From: an uncultured Clostridium sp.
GTDB taxonomy: Bacteria; Bacillota; Clostridia; Lachnospirales; Lachnospiraceae
NCBI GenBank assembly: GCA_900541315.1
Contig: UQJF01000074.1
Span: 1-15,223 of the forward strand
Length of the DNA stretch: 15,223 nt
Direction: 5' to 3'
A program made the translations under genes and the position numbers. The notes beneath the pieces are model-generated. The model did not search any database. It was not told the DNA's origin and saw only the letters and a program-made list of their open reading frames with translations. This document shows, piece after piece, positions 7,052 through 13,114 of this stretch (the stretch's first letter is position 1; each line of letters opens with the position of its first letter).

Positions 7052-9160
7052 TTAGTTTTCTTCTTTCTTCTCTGCCAGATCGCTTGGTCTCATGGTCAGG
7101 TTGATCCTTCCCATCTTGTCAACTTCTGCAACCTTAACAGTTACTTCGTCACCGATGTTTACAACATCTTCTACCTTTGCAACACGCTTGTCAGACAGTT
7201 TGGAAATGTGTACCATACCGTCTTTATTTGGTGCTAACTGTACAAATGCCCCGAAGTTCATAATACGTACTACCTTGCCGGTAAATACCATTCCTGCTTC
7301 GATATCAGTAACGATTCCGGTAATGATCGCAATCGCACGGTCGATCATAGCCTCGTCAGTACCGCAAACATTTACAATACCTTCATCACTGATGTCGATC
7401 TTAACGCCGGTCTCTTCAATGATCTTGTTGATCACTTTGCCCTGCTTGCCGACTACATCGCCGATCTTCTGAGGATCAATGGTGATCTGCTTGATCTTTG
7501 GAGCGTACTGGCTTAAGTGCTTTCTAGGCTCGCTGATAACAGGCTTCATAACATTGTCTAAGATGTACATTCTCGCTTCACGGGTTCTTGCGATAGCCTC
7601 TTCAATGATCGGACGGGTCAGACCATGGATCTTAATATCCATCTGGATAGCAGTAATACCCTTTTCAGTACCGCCTACCTTAAAGTCCATATCGCCAAAG
7701 AAGTCTTCCAGTCCCTGGATATCAGTCAGAACGATATAATCATCATCAGTCTCACCTGTTACCAGACCACAGGAAATACCTGCTACCATGCTCTTGATCG
7801 GTACACCAGCTGCCATTAAGGACAGAGTAGATGCACAGATACTTGCCTGAGAGGTAGAACCATTGGATTCCATAGTCTCTGATACAGTACGGATTGCATA
7901 TGGGAACTCTTCTTCACTTGGAAGTACAGGAACTAATGCACGTTCAGCCAGTGCACCATGTCCGATCTCACGACGGCCCGGTCCTCTGCTTGGCTTTGTC
8001 TCGCCTACTGAGAATGACGGGAAGTTGTAATGATGCATGTAACGCTTTGTGGTCTCATTTGCATCTAATCCATCAATCTTCTGTGCCTCAGATAATGGTG
8101 CCAGAGTGCAGGCATTTAAGATCTGGGTCTGTCCACGGGTGAACATGCCTGAGCCATGGACTCTTGGAAGGATATCGACCTCAGCTGCTAATGGACGGAT
8201 CTGTGTAATAGCACGGCCGTCTGGACGCTTGTGGTCCTTTAAAATCATCTTGCGGACAGTCTTCTTCTCATACTGGTAAATAGCATCACCTAATAATGGC
8301 AGCCACTCTTCATTCTCAGCAAATGCTTCTTCCAGACGCTCAGTAATAGCAGCAATATTTGCTTCGCGGGTCTGCTTGTCATCTGTAAATACAGCTGTTT
8401 CCATCTCTTCAGACGGAACGATCTCTTTAATCGCTGCAAATAATTCTTCCGGAACTGCGCAGCTTTCATAGGTGTGCTTTTCTTTTCCGCACTCAGCTAC
8501 AATGGTATCGATAAAGCGGATGATCTCCTGATTTACTTCATGAGCTTTAAATATAGCCTCGACCATCTTCTGCTCAGGAACTTCCTTAGCGCCTGCTTCA
8601 ATCATGATAACTTTCTCTCTGGTAGAAGCTACAGTCAGGGCCATTTCAGATACCTGTCTCTGGGCAGAAGTCGGGTTGATAATAAACTCACCATCAATAA
8701 GACCTACCTGGGTGGTAGCGCAAGGACCGTCAAATGGGATATCGGAAATGCTGGTAGCAATGGCAGAACCAAGCATAGCAGTCAGCTCCGGGCTGCAGTC
8801 TGGATCTACAGACATAACTACATTGTCTAAGGTTACATCATTGCGGTAATCCTTTGGGAACAGCGGACGCATAGGACGGTCGATAACACGGGATGTCAGG
8901 ATAGCGTTTTCAGATGCCTTTCCCTCTCTTTTGTTAAAACCGCCTGGAATCTTTCCTACAGAATAAAATTTCTCCTCATATTCTACACTTAAAGGGAAGA
9001 AATCAATGCCTTCTCTCGGCTTTGCAGATGCAGTTGCTGTAGAAAGTACTACGGTATCGCCATAATGCATAAATGCTGCACCATTTGCCTGGGCTGCTAC
9101 ACGGCCAACTTCTACAGTCAGCTTACGTCCAGCCAGGTCCATACTGAAACTCTTAAACAT
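7052..9160 (-). CDS. pnp: Polynucleotide phosphorylase (PNPase)
   Basis: This trimeric 3'-5' phosphorolytic exoribonuclease degrades RNA with inorganic phosphate. From ATG 9160 it has 702 residues, the usual length. In order it has a first RNase PH domain ([18 protein letters not shown] onward), a helical linker, and a second RNase PH domain ([25 protein letters not shown], then the catalytic region [15 protein letters not shown]). A KH domain with the GKQG loop follows, and then an S1 domain ([15 protein letters not shown] ... [11 protein letters not shown]). The frame is open up to 9238, but the longer N-terminus (26 extra residues, rich in basic amino acids) is not family-like. ATG 9160 has AAGGAG seven bases upstream, so I chose that start. 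A structured 299-base spacer precedes it, as expected for a gene whose mRNA is often processed and autoregulated. The next gene is gltX, 17 bases downstream. Confidence 0.97.
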   Translation of the reverse strand: MFKSFSMDLAGRKLTVEVGRVAAQANGAAFMHYGDTVVLSTATASAKPREGIDFFPLSVEYEEKFYSVGKIPGGFNKREGKASENAILTSRVIDRPMRPLFPKDYRNDVTLDNVVMSVDPDCSPELTAMLGSAIATSISDIPFDGPCATTQVGLIDGEFIINPTSAQRQVSEMALTVASTREKVIMIEAGAKEVPEQKMVEAIFKAHEVNQEIIRFIDTIVAECGKEKHTYESCAVPEELFAAIKEIVPSEEMETAVFTDDKQTREANIAAITERLEEAFAENEEWLPLLGDAIYQYEKKTVRKMILKDHKRPDGRAITQIRPLAAEVDILPRVHGSGMFTRGQTQILNACTLAPLSEAQKIDGLDANETTKRYMHHYNFPSFSVGETKPSRGPGRREIGHGALAERALVPVLPSEEEFPYAIRTVSETMESNGSTSQASICASTLSLMAAGVPIKSMVAGISCGLVTGETDDDYIVLTDIQGLEDFFGDMDFKVGGTEKGITAIQMDIKIHGLTRPIIEEAIARTREARMYILDNVMKPVISEPRKHLSQYAPKIKQITIDPQKIGDVVGKQGKVINKIIEETGVKIDISDEGIVNVCGTDEAMIDRAIAIITGIVTDIEAGMVFTGKVVRIMNFGAFVQLAPNKDGMVHISKLSDKRVAKVEDVVNIGDEVTVKVAEVDKMGRINLTMRPSDLAEKKEEN

Positions 9161-9254
9161 GGGTGTCTCCTTTTCTCTTTGCGTACTTCCCTTCCGGGAG
9201 CACATTCTCTTAATGTAACTTGTAACGTTCTGCAACAAATAAGTTTTTCACAGG

Positions 9255-9333
9255 GCAAAAGACGCCGAAACTACTGATCTATCCCAAACCTTCTGTTTGG
9301 GACACATCAGCGGTCCCGGAGTTTTCCTTTTGC
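9255..9333 (-). other. Long interrupted hairpin H3 in the pnp leader
   Basis: Four nested complementary blocks flank a 5-base loop on the minus strand: GCAAAAG (9327-9333) with CTTTTGC (9255-9261), AAACT with AGTTT, CTGAT with ATCAG, and TCCCAAAC (9295-9302) with GTTTGGGA (9282-9289). This gives 25 bp in all with asymmetric internal loops. There is no T-run after it, so it is not a terminator. It lies 94 bases before the pnp ATG. A role as an RNase III-type processing stem in pnp autocontrol is inferred by analogy with enterobacterial pnp leaders. Confidence 0.7.
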
Positions 9334-9340
9334 GACTGTC

Positions 9341-9383
9341 TTCATGCAAATATAGGGTGGAGTAACCTCCACCCTAGCATGAA
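9341..9383 (-). other. Strong hairpin H2 in the rpsO-pnp spacer
   Basis: TTCATGC and GCATGAA (9341-9347 and 9377-9383) enclose a perfect 10-bp stem, TAGGGTGGAG with CTCCACCCTA (9353-9362 and 9367-9376), closed by a 4-base loop. A 5-base AAATA bulge interrupts the 17-bp helix on one side. The minus strand continues into mixed sequence after the stem, so a standard intrinsic terminator is unlikely. It could protect the upstream rpsO mRNA 3' end or be a processing site. Confidence 0.75.
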
Positions 9384-9388
9384 TGAAA

Positions 9389-9449
9389 GTTGCCAAATGC
9401 CTATGCGTCCCTCATGTGCAAACACGCAGTCCGCATAGCCGTCGGCAAC
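9389..9449 (-). other. Hairpin H1 just after rpsO, possible weak terminator
   Basis: On the minus strand GTTGCC (9444-9449) pairs with GGCAAC (9389-9394), and inside it CTATGCG (9432-9438) pairs with CGCATAG (9401-9407), with internal loops and a 24-base terminal loop. It begins 11 bases after the rpsO stop and is followed by TTTCATTC. The tract is too broken for a firm terminator call. Partial attenuation or mRNA 3'-end stabilisation between rpsO and pnp is plausible. Confidence 0.6.
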
Positions 9450-9459
9450 ACCTTCATAA

Positions 9460-9726
9460 TTACTTTCTGATTCCAAGCTTTTCGATCAGAGCACGGTAGC
9501 CTTCCAGATCAGTCTTCTTCAGGTAATCAAGAAGTCCTCTTCTGTGTCCAACCATCATCAGAAGTCCTCTTCTGGAATGATGATCCTTTGGATTCTGCTG
9601 AAGATGAGCGGTCAGTTCTGTGATTCTCTCTGTAAGGATAGCGATCTGAACTTCTGGTGAACCGGTATCTCCTGCTTTACGTCCGTACTGTGCGATAATC
9701 TCTGCTTTCTTTTCCTTAGAAATCAT
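9460..9726 (-). CDS. rpsO: 30S ribosomal protein S15
   Basis: S15 is an 88-residue primary 16S rRNA binder that organises the central three-way junction early in 30S assembly. The sequence is typical throughout: [15 protein letters not shown], then [32 protein letters not shown] and [12 protein letters not shown]. An AGGAGG lies seven bases before the ATG. It is set apart from ribF by a 105-base leader with a hairpin and from pnp by a 299-base spacer with three hairpins. It is therefore the best-insulated gene of the operon, fitting separate translational control by S15 itself. No anomalies are seen. Confidence 0.98.
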   Translation of the reverse strand: MISKEKKAEIIAQYGRKAGDTGSPEVQIAILTERITELTAHLQQNPKDHHSRRGLLMMVGHRRGLLDYLKKTDLEGYRALIEKLGIRK

Positions 9727-9831
9727 GGTAATTCCTCCTAAAATAAATTAATTTTCTCACCTTAAACCAGGCTGCCGGCTGGAGTCACCAGGCAACGGGG
9801 CTTCGGCGTTTTTTCATACCAGGTTACTGTA
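9727..9831 (-). promoter_or_regulatory. rpsO 5' leader with candidate S15-binding hairpin
   Basis: On the minus strand GTTGCC (9791-9796) pairs with GGCAGC (9771-9776), including one U-G pair, and TGG (9788-9790) pairs with CCA (9780-9782). A 3-base bulge lies on one side and a 5-base loop closes the stem. CCTGGT occurs three times in the leader (minus strand of 9766-9771, 9787-9792 and 9817-9822), allowing alternative pairings. The ribosome binding site lies about 30 bases downstream. S15 represses its own mRNA through diverse leader structures in several bacteria, so this is a candidate; no T-run makes a terminator unlikely. Confidence 0.45.
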
Positions 9832-10785
9832 TCATATTTTAACCGGGTTGTAAAGGGGATTTTCCGCAAAATACCTGATGGCAAATTCTTTATCTTTTTC
9901 AATCCGTTCTTTTAACTCTTCTAGGGAAGCAAATTTCTGTTCTCCCCGGTCAAACTCTAAAAGCTGGACCTCGATCATCTTGCCGTAAATGTCCCCGTTA
10001 AAATCAAAGATAAACGTTTCTACCCCTACTGGATTATCTCCATGGATCGTAGGTTTTCTGCCAATATTGGTAACTCCCTTGTAATAGTTTCCTTCTGCAA
10101 GGACTCTGGATACATAGACCCCAAATTTGGGCAGACGCTTATTTGCCGGGGGAATGATATTTGCTGTAGGAAATCCCAGTCTCGGCCCTCCGATATGATT
10201 GCCGTGAACTACAATGCCATGTATAGCATAAGGTTCTCCCAACAATTCATTTGCCTTTGCCACATTTCCCCTGGAAAGTTCTTCCCTGATATAGGTACTG
10301 CTGATATCTCTTCTGTGATCCTTTTCTTTTTCGATCACATAAAGACGAAAATCCAGTTCCCTGCTTAAAGTCCTGAGAAGCCCTACATTTCCGGCACCTT
10401 TGTAGCCAAAGCTGCAATCCGGCCCCACTACCACAGCCTTTGCTTTCATTCTCTTTACCAGGATATCCTTTACAAATACAGCCGGATCCATTTTCCGCAC
10501 ATCATCTGTAAAAGGATATTCCACCAGATAATCAATCCCCATTTTTTCCATATTGTGCCGGCGTTCTTCACTTGTAGTGATCACAGTGGCTATTTCTCCT
10601 GTTACAAGAGTAAGAGGAGCAGTACTGAATGTAAAAATAGCAGTTGCATAGCCCAGGCTTTCTTTTACTTCTTCCATTGTACGAAGGAGCTTCTGGTGTC
10701 CCCTGTGTCTTCCATCAAATTTCCCAAGAGTCACAACTGTAGGCTCTTTCAGTTCAAAATCCACTGTATCTGCTATATATCTCAT
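9832..10785 (-). CDS. ribF: Bifunctional riboflavin kinase / FAD synthetase
   Basis: This 317-residue cytoplasmic enzyme phosphorylates riboflavin to FMN and then adenylylates FMN to FAD. The N-terminal nucleotidyltransferase domain has LGKFDGRHRGHQKL (20-33) and ISSTYIREELSRG (161-173). The C-terminal kinase domain has HGNHIGGPRLGFPTANI (194-210), NIGRKPT (240-246) and the conserved Glu256 in VETFIFDF. The frame is open to 10830, but ATG 10785 overlaps the truB stop by one base as TAATG and has GGAG nine bases upstream, so I chose it. A longer start would add 15 unconserved residues. Its place next to truB and rpsO is standard in Firmicutes. No FMN riboswitch is seen upstream, so flavin feedback on this copy is not indicated. 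Confidence 0.96.
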   Translation of the reverse strand: MRYIADTVDFELKEPTVVTLGKFDGRHRGHQKLLRTMEEVKESLGYATAIFTFSTAPLTLVTGEIATVITTSEERRHNMEKMGIDYLVEYPFTDDVRKMDPAVFVKDILVKRMKAKAVVVGPDCSFGYKGAGNVGLLRTLSRELDFRLYVIEKEKDHRRDISSTYIREELSRGNVAKANELLGEPYAIHGIVVHGNHIGGPRLGFPTANIIPPANKRLPKFGVYVSRVLAEGNYYKGVTNIGRKPTIHGDNPVGVETFIFDFNGDIYGKMIEVQLLEFDRGEQKFASLEELKERIEKDKEFAIRYFAENPLYNPVKI

Positions 10786-11723
10786 TAGTTTCTTTCTCCA
10801 TCCGGCATAAACATTTTCCAGGGCTTCCACCAGTGCTTTTCTTCCTGGTATTCATAAACCCCCATAAAAATCCCCTGGCTGCTGTACATACGGTATCTGT
10901 TCCCGCTTTCCCGGTTCTCTAACGATGTACTTTTTTCCAGGTCCAGCTGCTGTTTAAAGCAGGGATTGCCATTTTTTAAAGCCTTATCCCCATCTGCGGT
11001 AGTGTATACAGGCAGATAGCTTTCCAAAGCTTCTTCCAGAGAACAGATATGTTCCCCTACTTTTCCTTCATCTCTTAAGGCTTCGATCTGGTCCAGTTTT
11101 AAACTGTCCTTTACCAGAAAACGATCTACGCGGGTGCGCAGGAGAGATTCCATACATCCACCCACCTGTAGTTTTGCTCCGATATCCTCACAAAGAGTAC
11201 GTATATACGTTCCCTTGGAGCAGCTGACTCTCATCCAGACTCTGGGCAGTTCTATTTTTTCAACAGAAATGTCTAAGATCTGCACTCTTCTTGCCTTGCG
11301 CTCTACTTTTTTTCCTGCTCTGGCAAGGTCGCAAAGCTTCTTCCCGTCTACTTTTAAAGCGGAATACATAGGTGGGATCTGGTCATAATCCCCCTTAAAT
11401 CCCAAGATCACCTGACGAACCTGCTCTTTATCCAGTTCCAGTGATTTTTCATGATTTTCTGTAAGCACAGTTCCTGTGGTATCCTGGGTATCTGTGGTCT
11501 GTCCCAGAAGAAGCACTGCCTCATAGGTCTTTGACCGGTCTGTAAGCATATCACAAAGCCTTGTTCCGTTTCCCAGGCATACCGGAAGTACGCCTTGGGC
11601 CGCCGGATCAAGGGTTCCGGTATGCCCGATCTTTTTCTGTCTTAAAATCCCTCGAAGCCGGGCTACAACATCATGGGATGTATAGCCCGGCTCTTTATAT
11701 ACATTAATGATTCCGTGATACAT
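10785..11723 (-). CDS. truB: tRNA pseudouridine(55) synthase
   Basis: TruB isomerises U55 in the T-loop of tRNAs and also acts as a tRNA folding chaperone. It has 312 residues, typical for the family. The N-terminus GIINVYKEPGYTSHDVV and the catalytic GHTGTLDPAAQGVLPVCLG with Asp39 are clear. YEAVLLLGQTTDTQDTTG, the PPMYSALKVDGKKLCDLAR segment and CSKGTYIRTLCEDIG follow. The C-terminal part is divergent and may correspond to the PUA-like region. The ATG directly follows the TAA of the DHH gene, with GGGGAGG five bases upstream, and its own stop overlaps ribF as TAATG, so translation is likely coupled both ways. Confidence 0.97.
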   Translation of the reverse strand: MYHGIINVYKEPGYTSHDVVARLRGILRQKKIGHTGTLDPAAQGVLPVCLGNGTRLCDMLTDRSKTYEAVLLLGQTTDTQDTTGTVLTENHEKSLELDKEQVRQVILGFKGDYDQIPPMYSALKVDGKKLCDLARAGKKVERKARRVQILDISVEKIELPRVWMRVSCSKGTYIRTLCEDIGAKLQVGGCMESLLRTRVDRFLVKDSLKLDQIEALRDEGKVGEHICSLEEALESYLPVYTTADGDKALKNGNPCFKQQLDLEKSTSLENRESGNRYRMYSSQGIFMGVYEYQEEKHWWKPWKMFMPDGERN

Positions 11724-12692
11724 TTAAACCTCCCCTGCCGCCGCAGCATCTAACTGCTTCGCAATGTGAAGGGACAGATTATTGATCACATCATGAATAC
11801 TTCCTGACATGGTGCAGCCTGCTGCACGCACATGGCCGCCGCCGCCAAAATAAGCAGCTACCTGACTTACATCTACGATTTTCTGGGAACGCAGGCTTAC
11901 TTTGTACTGCTGAGGTCCAGTCTCATACAGGAAAATAGCAACCTCAACTCCTTCTGTAAGACGCAGCTGGTCAATGATGCCATCAAGGTCTTTTCCGGTC
12001 ACGCCGTAAAAATCCAGATCAGACTGGCGCAGGGCACTGAAAATGGCCTTTCCATCAAGGAATGTAATGCTTTCAAGAAGCGCTCTTCCCATGATCTGGT
12101 TCTGCACATAAGTCTTTTTATAGAAGCTGTTATCGATGATACTTCCAAAGTCAACACCCTTTTCCATGAGAAAACCGGCGATCTCCATGGTTCTTGCAGA
12201 AGTGCAGGAATATTTGAACACACCAGTATCATGTATCAATCCTGTATACAGGCACTCTGCTGCATTTTTATCAATGCTGTCCGGATTTAACTGCTCAAAA
12301 AGGACTTCACTGGCAGAGCTTGCATCAGCTGCCACTAAATTAATTTCACAGTAACGGGTGTTTGTAATGTGATGATCAATGCAAAGGCTTTTTTTTGCTC
12401 TCTTCAGATACACTTTAAAATCACCCAAGCGTTCTTCATCACTGCTGTCAAGACATATGCAAAGCTCATACTCCCTGTCATCTGTTTCATGATGGATCTC
12501 ATCATAGCCCTTTAAATAGGCAAATTTTGAGGAAGCTTCCTCCAGATATACAGCTGCCTGTATATCCGGATAAGAAGCAAGAAGATAATTATACAGACCC
12601 AGAGTAGAGCCGAGGCAGTCACCATCCGGCCTTACATGACCCAAAATCGCCACAGACTTTGTTCCTTCTAACGCCTGTTCAAGAACCGTCAT
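11724..12692 (-). CDS. nrnA: DHH/DHHA1 phosphoesterase, NrnA-like nano-RNase / pAp phosphatase
   Basis: This 322-residue manganese-dependent enzyme is expected to degrade 2-5-nucleotide RNAs and to dephosphorylate pAp, and in some homologues to act on cyclic-dinucleotide products such as pApA. The DHH domain shows GHVRPDGDCLGS (18-29; His19, Asp23, Asp25), LDSSDEERLG with Asp82, the DHH triad Asp106-His107-His108, and HDTG with Asp155. The DHHA1 domain ends in GGGGHVRAAG (about 283-292). It overlaps rbfA by four bases (ATGA) and abuts truB. The placement between rbfA and truB is common in Clostridia and Actinobacteria, and with pnp downstream it links two RNA-end-processing nucleases to one operon. 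Family is secure; the in vivo substrate is inferred. Confidence 0.9.
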   Translation of the reverse strand: MTVLEQALEGTKSVAILGHVRPDGDCLGSTLGLYNYLLASYPDIQAAVYLEEASSKFAYLKGYDEIHHETDDREYELCICLDSSDEERLGDFKVYLKRAKKSLCIDHHITNTRYCEINLVAADASSASEVLFEQLNPDSIDKNAAECLYTGLIHDTGVFKYSCTSARTMEIAGFLMEKGVDFGSIIDNSFYKKTYVQNQIMGRALLESITFLDGKAIFSALRQSDLDFYGVTGKDLDGIIDQLRLTEGVEVAIFLYETGPQQYKVSLRSQKIVDVSQVAAYFGGGGHVRAAGCTMSGSIHDVINNLSLHIAKQLDAAAAGEV

Positions 12693-13072
12693 TCCAGTCC
12701 CTCCTCCTCATTGTCATGAAGATCTTTTGTCACTTCATCGATCAGTTTTGACATGTTTACACCATATTCAATGGACTGATCCAGTATAAATTTAATTTCA
12801 GGAGTGTTACGTAAATTTACTCTGTGAGCCAGTTCCCGGCGTACGAAGGAGGCTGCGCTGCGCAGCCCTTCGATGGTTGCCTTGCCGGCTTCTTCATCGC
12901 CTAACACACTGATATATGCTTTACAGTATTTTAAATCCGGAGTCACCTCTACGGCTACAACACTGGTCAGCGGATGGATCCGCGGGTCTTTGATTTCAGA
13001 ACGGATGATCTGGCTTAATTCCCTTTGGACCTCCATATTGATCCTTGTATTTTTAATGCTGTTTTTACGCAT
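12689..13072 (-). CDS. rbfA: Ribosome-binding factor A
   Basis: RbfA is a KH-fold assembly factor that binds the immature 30S subunit near the 5' end of 16S rRNA and is needed for its final processing, especially in the cold. At 127 residues it has the normal size. RINMEVQRELSQIIRSEIKDPRI, TSVVAVEVTPDLKYCKAYISV, the helical SAASFVRRELAHRVNLRNTPEIKFILDQSIEYG and an acidic tail fit the family end to end. AAAGGGA stands just before the ATG. It lies 42 bases after infB with no ylxP between them, unlike Bacillus, and overlaps the DHH gene by four bases. Confidence 0.96.
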   Translation of the reverse strand: MRKNSIKNTRINMEVQRELSQIIRSEIKDPRIHPLTSVVAVEVTPDLKYCKAYISVLGDEEAGKATIEGLRSAASFVRRELAHRVNLRNTPEIKFILDQSIEYGVNMSKLIDEVTKDLHDNEEEGLE

Positions 13073-13114
13073 TATGATCCCTTTCTTTCAAAAACGAAAC
13101 TTTGCACCAGCAGA

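Noticed and set aside
9185..9236. Separate sigma-A promoter for pnp (TTGCAG, 17 bases, TAAGAG)
   Set aside because: The -10 matches only three of six positions and there is no extended element, so it is not distinguishable from chance.
9161..9238. N-terminal extension of PNPase to 9238
   Set aside because: The 26 added residues are not family-like, and ATG 9160 has AAGGAG at ideal spacing.
9161..9459. Tiny frames (about 11-12 codons) in the rpsO-pnp spacer as leader peptides
   Set aside because: They lack properly spaced ribosome binding sites and fall within the hairpins, so the base pairing explains the sequence better.
9771..9822. Rho-independent terminator after ribF
   Set aside because: The hairpin on the minus strand is followed by mixed sequence. 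The T-run (about 9809-9814) is on the plus strand, where no gene points toward it.
10786..10830. N-terminal extension of RibF to 10830
   Set aside because: It would overlap truB by 46 bases. ATG 10785 forms a TAATG junction with a good ribosome binding site and gives the usual length.
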